A stretch of 64,000 nucleotides of DNA from Bog-159 sp050008575. Lineage in GTDB: Bacteria; Acidobacteriota; Terriglobia; Bryobacterales; Bryobacteraceae. Of the stretch, positions 34,253 through 42,576 are shown in pieces; position 1 is the stretch's first letter, and each line of letters opens with the position of its first letter. Location of the stretch: assembly GCA_050008575.1 (NCBI GenBank), contig JBEKMJ010000030.1, positions 124,001 through 188,000 on the forward strand, given 5' to 3'. The notes beneath the pieces are model-generated. The model made no database searches and was not told the origin of the DNA. It worked only from the letters and a program-made list of their open reading frames with translations. Made by a program: the position numbers and the translations under genes.

Positions 34253-34991
34253 CGTAGGGCGGCGCCATTGCGCCGCCACGGAGTTTCTACATTTGCTGGA
34301 GCTGGAATTGGAGGGCGGGCTTTAGCCGGCGCGGGGCTTCAGCCCCGCTGGTCGCACCGGCTTCAGCCTGTATGCAACCGCGGGACCCCCGCCCCCCCCG
34401 GGAGACCCCGGCCCGAACCCGTTGGCGGTTGCGCAATTGCGCTGGTATGCGGCAAAACCAGACGACCACCTTCAATGCGGGAGCCGGTTTGGGCACGCCG
34501 TATTCGACGGCGCGAACATTTAGGTTTCCGACTTCTTTGAAGGCACCATCCCGAAGTTGCGCGCCAGCGATGGAACGTAGCTTGGCGTTTTCAGCGCCGG
34601 AGGCGTGACGGAAGCCCGCGCCAGCGACGGCGACCAAGTTGGTGCCCTTCCCCGTGGGCCTCGCTTCTTTACGTGATCCGGCGGGAAGCCGGCGCTCCGT
34701 GTGCTTCAAAGGAAACTTCTTGCGCCCGCGCCTGCAAATAGGGTAAAAACAGAAGATACGGATATTGTTTTTTCGGGGCGGTGTTTTTGCGGATAGCCCT
34801 GTGGAACGGGTGTGCAAAAACTTGCGGGCGTGTGCGTGGCAAAGGCTCGCCAGCTGATTCTGAACGGTTTGCGCGCGCCGTGCCAAACGGCGCAATCGCT
34901 ATGTTTTATACAGAGGATAAGCGGATCAAAACAAGGGGCGAAGAAAGTGCGTGCGTGGAGTGTCACGCACCTGTAACCTGAATAATCCGCC
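34253..34991. other. Long intergenic region before dnaB, no supported gene
   Basis: 739 bp. It contains the second half of the 14-bp inverted repeat (34281-34294), gggcttcagcccc-type palindromes (34315-34370), a C-rich run near 34380-34400, and an AT-richer stretch near 34740-34790. A leftward open frame at 34287-34895 (202 codons) is rich in Arg/Ala/Gly with no family I recognise, and I do not call it. The end should hold the dnaB promoter. Confidence 0.5.
34281..34294. repeat. 14-bp inverted repeat half flanking the FG-GAP gene pair
   Basis: gagtttctacattt, the exact inverse of 29801-29814. It begins 28 bp after the stop of the second FG-GAP gene. Confidence 0.5.
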
Positions 34992-36353
34992 ATGTCAGCG
35001 ACTTCCATAGCCCTCGATAAGGGCCTGCCCAGCAACATCGACGCCGAGCGCTTCGTGCTCGGCTCCATCCTGCTCAACGACGGCCTTTATATACAGGCCG
35101 CCGGCGAGCTGCAACCCGACGATTTCAGCCTCGAAAAGCATCGCCGCATCTTCTCCCGCATGGGCGAACTGAACGAGCGCGGCGAGCGCATCGACCGCGT
35201 CACCGTGGCCAATGAGTTGATGCGCTTCAACGAACTGGAATCCTGCGACGGCCTCAGCTACCTGGTTTCGCTCGACGACGGGCTGCCCCAGATCCTGAAT
35301 ATCGACGCCTACATCCGCATCGTCAAGGATAAGGCGGTGCTGCGGCGCATCATCTTCGCCGCGCAGCACCTGATGAACCGCTGCCTGATGGCCGAAGAGG
35401 ATGCCGGCGAGATCCTCGCGGGCGCCGAAGAGACCCTGCTCAAACTGGGCGAAGACCGCGTCAAGAGCGGACTGGTCAGCCCCCGCCAGGTGATCGACGA
35501 GTATCAGGGCGGGCTGAACGCCTTCCTCGACCCCAGCAAGCGGGTCAAGGGCATCAGCACCGGGTTCACCAAGCTGGACGAGAAGACCAGCGGCTTGCAC
35601 GCTGGCGATTTATTCATCCTCGCCGCGCGGCCGTCGATGGGCAAGACGGCGCTGGCGCTGAACGTCGCGCAGCACGTGGCCACCAAGGTGAAGCGGACCG
35701 TCGCGGTCTTCTCGCTCGAAATGTCCAAGGAGTCGCTGCTGACTCGTATGCTATGCGCCACCGCGCGCGTGGATAGCCAGAAATTTCGGGCCGGCTACCT
35801 CAGCGCCGACGAGCGCAAGCGCCTGCAGGCGGCCGCCTCCAGCCTGGTGGAAGCGCCGCTGTTCATCGACGATACGGCCGGCATCCACTTGATGGATATT
35901 CACGCCAAGCTGCGCCGCACCAAGGCGGAACACGGGCTCGGCCTGGTGATCATCGACTATCTCCAATTGATGTCCGGCCGCGGCCGCTTCGAGAACCGCA
36001 ACCAGGAAATCAGCACCATCTCGCGCGGCATGAAGCTGCTGGCCAAGGATCTGAATGTGCCGGTGATGGTGCTGTCGCAGCTCAATCGCGCGCCCGAAAC
36101 GCGGCAGGGCGATCATAAGCCAATGCTGAGCGACTTGCGCGAGTCGGGATCCATCGAACAGGATGCGGACTTGGTGGCCTTTGTGTTCCGCGAAGAGTAT
36201 TACCGGCCCCAGGACGAAAGCCTGCGCGGCAAAGCTGAGCTCATTTTAGCCAAGCAACGCAACGGTCCGACGGGGGCCGTTGAGTTAGTGTTCCTGCACG
36301 AGTTCACCAAGTTTGAAAACCGGGCGGCGGATTTGGGCGAGGCGGAAGAATAA
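34992..36353 (+). CDS. dnaB: Replicative DNA helicase DnaB
   Basis: 453 residues, normal family length. The N-terminal domain (about 12-150) opens with LPSNIDAERFVLGSIL, and the RecA-like C-terminal domain starts near 185 with STGFTKLDEKTSGL. Walker A ARPSMGKTA is at 212-220; Walker B is in GLVIIDYLQLMSG, and the later LSQLNRAPE and DLRESGSIEQDAD motifs are intact. It unwinds DNA at the replication fork as a hexamer and recruits primase. No intein is present. It is isolated: no rplI, alr or radA neighbours. Confidence 0.96.
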   Translation: MSATSIALDKGLPSNIDAERFVLGSILLNDGLYIQAAGELQPDDFSLEKHRRIFSRMGELNERGERIDRVTVANELMRFNELESCDGLSYLVSLDDGLPQILNIDAYIRIVKDKAVLRRIIFAAQHLMNRCLMAEEDAGEILAGAEETLLKLGEDRVKSGLVSPRQVIDEYQGGLNAFLDPSKRVKGISTGFTKLDEKTSGLHAGDLFILAARPSMGKTALALNVAQHVATKVKRTVAVFSLEMSKESLLTRMLCATARVDSQKFRAGYLSADERKRLQAAASSLVEAPLFIDDTAGIHLMDIHAKLRRTKAEHGLGLVIIDYLQLMSGRGRFENRNQEISTISRGMKLLAKDLNVPVMVLSQLNRAPETRQGDHKPMLSDLRESGSIEQDADLVAFVFREEYYRPQDESLRGKAELILAKQRNGPTGAVELVFLHEFTKFENRAADLGEAEE

Positions 36354-36390
36354 GATTTCACGCAAAGACGCAAAGGGAACCGCAAAGAAA
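36354..36390 (+). repeat. CGCAAAGA-type short tandem repeat
   Basis: After the dnaB stop the sequence reads tttcacgcaaagacgcaaag and then a further ccgcaaagaaac. This degenerate cgcaaag repeat is one I have seen dispersed in many unrelated bacterial genomes. Bases 36391-36489 hold nothing recognisable. Confidence 0.5.
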
Positions 36391-36489
36391 CATCGACTAA
36401 GGTTAGTCGGGGAACCTGTCGGCACTGCGGGTAATGCCGTCTTTAATAGGAAGGATGACTAAAGTTGATTAGCAGGCTTTAGATCGTCA

Positions 36490-36834
36490 GTGCAGGCGCA
36501 GTATATCGCTCGGCGCCAAGAGTATTTGAAATATTCACACAGCAAGATCGACCTCGCCGCGGCAGCCCAGGATACGCTTCAAATCATCAATAGTAAATGG
36601 CACAATCTTGGGGAGCGAATGGAAATCGTCCCCGGGAAAGCGATTCTCGCCACTCTCCGCCGGCGCGTGCGTGAACGCTTCTCTGTTAACGTCAGCAACT
36701 ACCGAATAGTCAGTTCGTTCCGTTTGGATGAGATCCCCTCAGATTTGAAGCAACTCATAGAGGGCCTCGAGAATTCCCATCTTAAGGAAGGACAGTCACA
36801 ACAGTTGCAGCCTTCAACGCCGAGTATCCCGTGA
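36490..36834 (+). pseudogene. C-terminal remnant of an OLD-family ATP-dependent nuclease, copy A
   Basis: An open stretch of 114 codons without the rest of its gene. It resembles the C-terminal end of AAA/OLD-type ATP-dependent endonucleases: RMEIVPGKAILATLRRRV, then SNYRIVSSFRLDEIPSDLKQ and LIEGLE. In the family this follows the TOPRIM nuclease domain. About 200 bp (36493-36693) are repeated in decayed form at 37352-37547. It probably does not make a working protein. Confidence 0.55.
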
Positions 36835-37548
36835 CTGTCGCCGTGGTGCCCGTGCTGGGACGGGCAGAACACGAGGAGCGGCTGTTAGAAAACGAAACAG
36901 TGCAACGAAATATCGAGAGTCACTGCGCGTCGCATCACTTCCGAAATTACCGGTATTACTACCCCGACAACTTTGAGGAGTTCGCAGAACCTATCACCAC
37001 AACCTGCATGGGATGCAGGTCTTGCCGCCAGAACTGGTGAACGCTTGGGGGGCATACCAAGAACCCTGGGCAGAACCTTCTGATCGCGGTGGTCTATGAT
37101 CGGAACTACCGGAGCACGGAACACATTGAAGACGTGCACAAGAAGCTGGAGGCGAGCACCGCATTCGTTCAGTTCCACAGCGGAAAGGAAATCGAACATT
37201 ATCTACTCATTCCATCTGTTTTTCGCTAGGGCATTGATAGAGGCGGCAGCAGACAGGAAAGAACGGGGCGCATTCAAAGACCAACCGTTGCCGACGGGAG
37301 CAGGACGTTCGCACTCTACTCTTCGAAATAACCGATTCCGAGAAGGTGGCAGTACAGGCACAGTACATGGCTCGACCGCAAGAGTTTTGAGATATTCACA
37401 TAGTAAGCTTGACCTTGCAACGGCTGCCCAGGATCGCTTCAAGTCATCGACAGTAAATGGAACTCTTGAGGCGCGGATGGAAATCGTACCCGGGAAAACG
37501 ATTCTCGCCACTCTTCGGTGCGTGCGTGAGATCCTCTCAGTTAATTAG
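36831..37548 (+). pseudogene. Frameshifted OLD-family ATP-dependent nuclease remnant, copy B
   Basis: Fragments in all three frames join into one recognisable TOPRIM-nuclease region: VAVVPVLGRAEHEERLLEN, then PPELVNAW and GIPRTLGRT, LIAVVYDRNYRSTEHIEDV, FHSGKEIEHYLLIPSVF, ARALIEAAADRKERG, and the C-terminal SHSKLDLATAAQDR with RMEIVPGKTILATLR. At least three frameshifts separate them. The V-x-D-R-x-Y-R-S and KEIEHYLL motifs are typical of COG3593-like nucleases. Homology to copy A stops at codon SVN, exactly where the hairpin repeat at 37548 begins. Confidence 0.65.
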
Positions 37549-37609
37549 GCGAGCTTCGCTCGCCAAAGAGCGGGCCTCCGAGGCCCGCGCAGGCTGCGAG
37601 CCTGCCCCA
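37548..37609 (-). repeat. Family-B two-hairpin repeat plus extra hairpin, inverted copy
   Basis: Opens with a perfect ggcgagc-ttc-gctcgcc hairpin (37548-37564), followed by the family-B module gcgggcct-ccg-aggcccgc and gcaggct-gcg-agcctgc (37570-37605) and the closing cccca. It begins at the truncation point of the nuclease pseudogene and ends 5 bp before the stop of the FkbM-type gene. Confidence 0.8.
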
Positions 37610-37613
37610 CGAT

Positions 37614-38444
37614 TCATCGCCACCCGTGCACGTGATAGGGCACGTAATAGCGCGGGTCGTCGCGCATCGCGATGCGGAAGCCCGCCGCGGCCACGAACTG
37701 CTTTACAAACTCGAGCGTGCGGAATTCTTCGCCTTCCCCGCGGGCGGCCCGAAAGTCGTGCGCCGCGATGCACACAAACCGCGCGCGGCGTAGCGCAACG
37801 GCGCACCCGGGCAGCGCCCAGCGTTCCGCGCCTTCGATGTTCATCTTCAGAAAGTCGAGCCGCTCAATGCCATGCGCGGCGGCCAGATCGTCGAATCGTG
37901 CGCTCCGCACCGCGTGGCTCGAAGCGCTCGGTTGTCCGGTCCGCACGTAGTTGGACTCCCATACCGGAAGCGTTTCGATCTGCAACTCCCCACCTCGGTC
38001 CATACACGCTAAATGCAGCGCTGTTACATTCGCGAGGCCGTTGAGTTCGCACAGCCGGCGCAGCGCCGCGAACGAAACCGGATGCGGCTCGAAAGCCCAG
38101 ACGCGCCCGGCCGGTCCCACCGCGCGGGAAAATGCGAACACATCCTCGCCGCGCCCCGCGCCGATATCCACTATCACGTCGCCCGCGCGCGGCTTGTACA
38201 AATGGAACCAGTAATCCTCGGCGTCGTCCAGATACTTCCGCGCCTGGCCGGCCCAGCGCTCCCAATTGGGCTCCTGCACGCCAAAGATATCCGGATCGGG
38301 AAAATAATCGGGACCTACGCGGCGAATCCACATGCCCTCCCAGAAGATCTCCACGTCCACACCCGGCATCGCGGCGCGCGCGATTTCCGTGGCGCGGCGC
38401 GCCAGCAACGTCCGGTCGCCGGTGGGTGTCTCACTGAGCCACAT
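37614..38444 (-). CDS. FkbM-family SAM-dependent methyltransferase
   Basis: 276 residues. The SAM-binding motif I is VIVDIGAGRGEDVFAFSRAV near 89-108, with the acidic WAFEPHP following. The FkbM hallmark FLKMNIEGAE sits near 199-208, and the end of the fold carries FVCIAAHDF. These enzymes usually O-methylate sugars or polyketide-like products. The gene starts 14 bp inside the end of the upstream glycosyltransferase gene, so the pair is translated together and probably modifies one glycan. The N-terminal 70 residues include a long Asp/Pro/Trp-rich section common in this subgroup. Confidence 0.88.
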   Translation of the reverse strand: MWLSETPTGDRTLLARRATEIARAAMPGVDVEIFWEGMWIRRVGPDYFPDPDIFGVQEPNWERWAGQARKYLDDAEDYWFHLYKPRAGDVIVDIGAGRGEDVFAFSRAVGPAGRVWAFEPHPVSFAALRRLCELNGLANVTALHLACMDRGGELQIETLPVWESNYVRTGQPSASSHAVRSARFDDLAAAHGIERLDFLKMNIEGAERWALPGCAVALRRARFVCIAAHDFRAARGEGEEFRTLEFVKQFVAAAGFRIAMRDDPRYYVPYHVHGWR

Positions 38445-39717
38445 GCGTGTTCGCCCGCTTCAGACGCAGCGCCAGCAAGCGGCGCCGGTTGTCCGACAAC
38501 GGTGCTCCCAAGTTGGGCTGGCGGCCGCCCGTGCGCCGTCTGGGCGACCGCAGGACGGTTTCCAGATAGGCTTCGAACGGCCCCGCGTGCAGATCCCGTG
38601 CATACGCCAGCGCGGCGCGGCGCGACTCCGCCGCCAACCGCTCGTAATGCGCGCGATCCGTCAACAGGCGCGCCAGGACCGCCACCCATGGCCCGACCTC
38701 CTGGGGCGGGATCTCAACCGCCGGCACCATCAGTTCGTCAACCATGGGGCGATAGCGCGCCACGGGGTTTACCGGCAACAGATAGTCCATGCCGAGCATG
38801 GCTTCCGCCAGGCCGCCGACATCGCTGGCCATCACGGGAATGCCGCGCGACATGGCTTCCAGAATCACGCGCGACCGCGCCTCGGCCCAAAGCGACGGCG
38901 CCAGCATCACGCGCGTCTGGCGGAGCAGATCGTCGATGTCGTCGACCGGTGGCAGAATCGAGACGTTCGGCAACTGGCGCAAAGCCGCGAAATCCGCCGA
39001 CGTGGTGCCCCACGTGGGGACGGCGGCGAACTCGACCTGCGGAAAACGCTCCGCCAGCGCCAAGAAGATCGAGATGCCTTTCACGGCGCACGGATTCACC
39101 ATGCTGACGAAGCGGTTATCGAAGCGGCCCAGGTTCGGATGCTCGCCAGGGTCGAGCAGCGAAATCGGCACGTGGATGGCTTCCACACCGCCCCAATGAC
39201 GGGTGTAGCGCGCGACGTATTCGCCGACCGCCACCACGCCGTCGGCTTGCCGCAGGGCCTCGGTTTGGAACTCGCTCGGCAGCCCGCTATCGGGCCCGAA
39301 CGGCAGCGCGACGGTGGCGCGCACCAGGTAAACCACGCGGGCGGCCGATTGTAACGCGGTCTCCAGCATCAGGTGCGCGGGGTCGTCGGTCGAGGCGACG
39401 ACGATCTCCGGCGAGAACGCGCGTACCTGCGCCGCGAAGTAGGCGCGTAAATTCGGGTCGCCAGTTAGGATGCGGATTTCCACGCCATTCAACTGGAACT
39501 CGAGGCCGGCATGGCCGCGCGCATACGGGTCGGTTCCACGGGCCGTCAGTTCGCGTACCAGCGTAGCGTGCGCCTCCGCCCCGAAATGTTCCACGCGCGC
39601 GACCACTCGCACCGCGTGTCCTTTGGCGGCCAGCGCTTCCATCAGCAGGCGGTTGGATTTGTCGCCGCCGCCGTAGGATGGATAGTAGAGAGAATTGTGT
39701 GCCAGCAGGATGCGCAA
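38431..39717 (-). CDS. Glycosyltransferase family 4-type (GT-B)
   Basis: 428 residues. The N terminus has the GT-B pattern HNSLYYPSYGGGDKSNRLL with the Gly-rich donor loop, and the C-terminal half has SLWAEARSRVILEAMSRGIPVMAS followed by VGGLAE, typical of the GT4 E-x7-E nucleotide-sugar site. The C-terminal tail LSDNRRRLLALRLKR resembles linker segments at the front of NRPS condensation domains, which is unexpected and may be chance. It overlaps the FkbM gene by 14 bp. Acceptor and donor sugars are unknown. Confidence 0.85.
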   Translation of the reverse strand: MRILLAHNSLYYPSYGGGDKSNRLLMEALAAKGHAVRVVARVEHFGAEAHATLVRELTARGTDPYARGHAGLEFQLNGVEIRILTGDPNLRAYFAAQVRAFSPEIVVASTDDPAHLMLETALQSAARVVYLVRATVALPFGPDSGLPSEFQTEALRQADGVVAVGEYVARYTRHWGGVEAIHVPISLLDPGEHPNLGRFDNRFVSMVNPCAVKGISIFLALAERFPQVEFAAVPTWGTTSADFAALRQLPNVSILPPVDDIDDLLRQTRVMLAPSLWAEARSRVILEAMSRGIPVMASDVGGLAEAMLGMDYLLPVNPVARYRPMVDELMVPAVEIPPQEVGPWVAVLARLLTDRAHYERLAAESRRAALAYARDLHAGPFEAYLETVLRSPRRRTGGRQPNLGAPLSDNRRRLLALRLKRANTHVAQ

Positions 39718-39741
39718 TTCTCATGTTGACACATGCCGCCG

Positions 39742-40674
39742 TCATTGCGCCGGTGGCGCTTGTGGCAGAATGGCATCGATGGCCGCCAGTTCCGCCGGCG
39801 CGAGCCGCCAGCCTGCCGCCGACGCATTGGCCCGCACCTGTTCCGGCGTTTTCGCGCCCGCGATCACCGACGCCACCGCGGGCTGCGCCGCCAGCCACGA
39901 AACCGCCAGTTCCAGCATGGTGTGCCCGTGCGCGGCGGCGAACCCGGCGAGCGATTCGACCCGCGCCAGATTCTCATCCGGGAACACCTTCGGACCCCAT
40001 CCATCGTGGGCCCGGCTGCCTTCCGGATGCGGCTGTCCGCGTCGGTACTTGCCCGTAAGAAGCCCGTTGGCCAGGGGGAAATAGGGCAGGAATGCAATTC
40101 CCGAACGCACGCATTCCGGGATCACTTCCGCTTCCGGCTCGCGATGCACCATGCTGTATTGGTTTTGTACGCTCACGAAGCGCGCTGCGCCTGCACGCAC
40201 GGCTGCATCCGCCGCGCCCAACTGTTCGCGCGAGAAATTCGAACAGCCGATCTCGCGCACCTTGCCAGCGCTCACCAGATTGTCCAGCGCCCCAAGCGTT
40301 TCCGCGATGGGGACTTCAGGATCGGGCTGGTGCAGTTGGTAAAGATCGATGCGATCGGTTCCCAGCCGCCGCAGGCTGTCTTCCACCGCGCGCCGCACGT
40401 ATTCGGGACGCGCGCCGCGCCGCTGTTCGTCCATCTTCATCCCGAATTTGGTGGCTATTAGTACCTCGTTACGGCGCGGCCCAAGGGCCCGGCCCAGAAA
40501 CTCCTCCCTGGCGCCCGCGCCGTAGATGTCCGCCGTGTCGAAGAAGTCGATACCGGCTTCCAGAGCGGCGTTCACAGTGGCCGCGCTCGCGGCGGCATCG
40601 ATGCGCCAGCCGAAGTTGTTGCAACCCAGCCCCACCACCGATACTTCCAGCGATCCAATCTGTCGCGTTTCCAA
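39742..40674 (-). CDS. Aldo/keto reductase
   Basis: 310 residues, full family length, beta/alpha barrel. The catalytic tetrad is visible: Asp and Tyr in FFDTADIYGAG (about 44-54), Lys in ATKFGMKM, and His in YQLHQPDPE. The NADPH-binding end shows SVIAGAKTPEQV. It resembles the AKR11-13 type oxidoreductases acting on sugars or small aldehydes; the substrate is unknown. It ends about 25 bp after the start of the divergent glycosyltransferase region on the same strand and begins head-to-head with the methyltransferase gene at 40720, with a short shared promoter region. Confidence 0.92.
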   Translation of the reverse strand: METRQIGSLEVSVVGLGCNNFGWRIDAAASAATVNAALEAGIDFFDTADIYGAGAREEFLGRALGPRRNEVLIATKFGMKMDEQRRGARPEYVRRAVEDSLRRLGTDRIDLYQLHQPDPEVPIAETLGALDNLVSAGKVREIGCSNFSREQLGAADAAVRAGAARFVSVQNQYSMVHREPEAEVIPECVRSGIAFLPYFPLANGLLTGKYRRGQPHPEGSRAHDGWGPKVFPDENLARVESLAGFAAAHGHTMLELAVSWLAAQPAVASVIAGAKTPEQVRANASAAGWRLAPAELAAIDAILPQAPPAQ

Positions 40675-40719
40675 TTCCGCTTCCTCCTGGTGACTTGGAT
40701 GGTTCGCTATATTGGCTGG

Positions 40720-41451
40720 ATGCAGTGGTTCGAAAACGAAGAATTCTGGAAAACGTTCTATCCTTACATGTTCGGCGATCGCCAGTTGGCCGCGGCTCCG
40801 GGTGAAGTAGAGCGCGTACTCGCGCTAAGCGGTGTCGCGGGCGGCCGGGTGTTGGATTTGTGCTGCGGCCCGGGACGGCACAGCCTGATCCTGGCGCGGA
40901 AAGGACTCGCAGTGACGGGTGTGGACCGGTCTCCGTTCCTGCTAGACAAGGCGCGCGCGTCGACCGCCGGGGCGGGTGTCGAACTGGTGGAGGCCGATAT
41001 GCGGGATTTCGTACGGCCGCGCGCTTTCGACCTCGCGCTGAGCCTGTTTACGTCCTTCGGCTATTTCGATACACGCGAGGAAGATCTCGCCGTACTGCGC
41101 AACGTGCGCACCAGCCTGAAGACTGGCGGCGTGTTCGTGATCGACGTGATGAGCAAAGAGTACCTGGTATCTCTGGGCCGCACGACGAATTGGGAACAGT
41201 TGCCGGACGGCGGCATCCGCGTCCAGCATTACGACGTTTTGCCCGGGTGGGGGCGTTTGCGCTTGCGGTGGCTGCTGATTGAAGGCGAGCGCGCGCGGCG
41301 CTTTGAATTCGAGCACAACCTGTATTCCGGCCAGGAACTGGCGGCGCTGCTGGAGCGCGCGGGATTCGCGGACGTGCGGCTCTTCGGCAGCCTGGATGGC
41401 ACGCCTTACGATGCGGCGGCGACGCGTTTGGTCGCGCGCGCCACAGTATGA
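40720..41451 (+). CDS. Class I SAM-dependent methyltransferase
   Basis: 243 residues from ATG 40720, chosen because homologues I remember begin near MQWFENEEFWKTFYPYMF; GTG 40690 and ATG 40699 are in frame. Motif I is VLDLCCGPGRHSLILA near 46-61, the acidic GVDRS follows, and FDLALSLFTSFGYF is a typical motif-II region. The C terminus has the RRFEFEHNLYSGQEL and LERAGF pattern of Methyltransf_11/25-type small-molecule methyltransferases. The substrate is unknown. Confidence 0.85.
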   Translation: MQWFENEEFWKTFYPYMFGDRQLAAAPGEVERVLALSGVAGGRVLDLCCGPGRHSLILARKGLAVTGVDRSPFLLDKARASTAGAGVELVEADMRDFVRPRAFDLALSLFTSFGYFDTREEDLAVLRNVRTSLKTGGVFVIDVMSKEYLVSLGRTTNWEQLPDGGIRVQHYDVLPGWGRLRLRWLLIEGERARRFEFEHNLYSGQELAALLERAGFADVRLFGSLDGTPYDAAATRLVARATV

Positions 41452-41463
41452 GCAAATAGCAGG

Positions 41464-41946
41464 TGTTATCCGAGATCCCGCTGTTCGCCAGCCTGAGCGC
41501 GAACGAAGTGCAGGCTCTCGCGCAGCGCGCGGTGGAGAACGCCGGGATCTTTCCGATTGCCGAGGGCGTGAAGATCTTCAAGACGGCGCCATCCGGCCGC
41601 GAGATGATGCTGGCGATGGAGCGCCTCCACGGTCGCCGAGCTGTCGCTGGCCGCTGTTTGACGGCGGAGGGTATCCGGCGTCGGTGCGCGCCGCGGAGCC
41701 GGTGGTTTCTTATTTCATCAATAAGGTTGGCGCGCATGCTGCTGGATGCCAGCCGGCAGGCGCAGGCCGACGAGTTTCCGCTGCCGCTGAGTCATCAGGA
41801 AATTGCCTCACGCGGGCACGTTGCGCGAAGTGGTCTCGCGCAATCTGGCCCGCTTCCGCGCCCAAGGTTTGATCCGGATCGAGGAACGTACGCTGGCAAT
41901 TCTCGACCGGACCGGTCTGGAGCTGGAAGCTGACATGGGGGCGTGA
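41464..41946 (+). pseudogene. Broken Crp/Fnr-family transcription regulator
   Basis: Pieces of one regulator lie in different frames. Present are the start LSEIPLFASLSANEVQALAQ, the cNMP-domain pieces EGVKIFKTAPSGREMML and, in another frame, TVAELSLAAVFDGGGYPASV with RAAEPVVSYFINK, then LLDASRQAQADEFPLPLSHQ, and in the last frame the helix-turn-helix part LREVVSRNLARFRAQGLIRI ending in EADMGA. At least two frameshifts are needed. Parts of the cNMP domain and dimer helix are also deleted. No intact protein can be made. Confidence 0.75.
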
Positions 41947-41993
41947 GACCGCTTGCTTACGCGCGCGGCCCAGTCGAAACTTGCGCAGCCCAG

Positions 41994-42512
41994 TCAGAAC
42001 TTGTAGTCCGGCGGTTTGATATTCTTGATCCGCAAATAAACCTCCGCCTGTCCGCGATGATGCGCGGTATGCGTGAAGCACGACCACAACCGTTCGCGCC
42101 CGCTGGCCGGCCCGAACATGGTGTCGGCCTTCTCCGGCGTGATCTCCGCCAGCGCCTTGATGCAGAAGTCGAACGAGTCGCGCAGGAATTGGATGTCGCT
42201 CTCTTTGTCGAATACGCCCTTGGGATCTTTGAACGCGGCCGCGATTTTCTCGGGCGTATCGAGAGCCTTCAATCCGCTCACCGTGGCGAAGGCCCGGATG
42301 TTGTTGATGGCGATGTGCGCCATCACCTTGCCGAAGCTCATCTCTTCGTCATTCGGCTTGAAATTGTAGTCGGCAGCCGGCATGGCTTCCGCCACCGCCA
42401 GCGTGAACTCCTTGGACGTTTGCCAGTGCCTGGCGAACATGGCGCCGTCATCCGCGGCGAAAACTGGGGCGGCGAGCGCGAGCGTCGCGGCCAACATCGT
42501 AAGTCTTTTCAT
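41994..42512 (-). CDS. Secreted DinB-like protein
   Basis: 172 residues from ATG 42512, with ggaggctttt directly upstream. A signal peptide (MLAATLALAAPVFAAD) precedes a DinB/YfiT-like four-helix fold. The metal-type histidines appear in FARHW, MAHIAI and HTAHHRGQAEVYLR, the last being the usual C-terminal His-x3-His element. Many DinB proteins are metal-dependent thiol transferases or hydrolases; the exported form is of unknown role. It is divergent from the alpha/beta hydrolase gene, with 64 bp between starts. Confidence 0.85.
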   Translation of the reverse strand: MKRLTMLAATLALAAPVFAADDGAMFARHWQTSKEFTLAVAEAMPAADYNFKPNDEEMSFGKVMAHIAINNIRAFATVSGLKALDTPEKIAAAFKDPKGVFDKESDIQFLRDSFDFCIKALAEITPEKADTMFGPASGRERLWSCFTHTAHHRGQAEVYLRIKNIKPPDYKF

Positions 42513-42576
42513 AAAAGCCTCCGGGATATAATTGGTATCGCAAACTCGATTGCAAAAGCAAGGCGGAACCCATCGT

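Noticed and set aside
34287..34895. Leftward open frame of 202 codons in the gap before dnaB
   Set aside because: Arg/Ala/Gly-rich, covers palindromes and a C-run, no ribosome site or recognisable domain. It cannot be excluded, but it is not supported.
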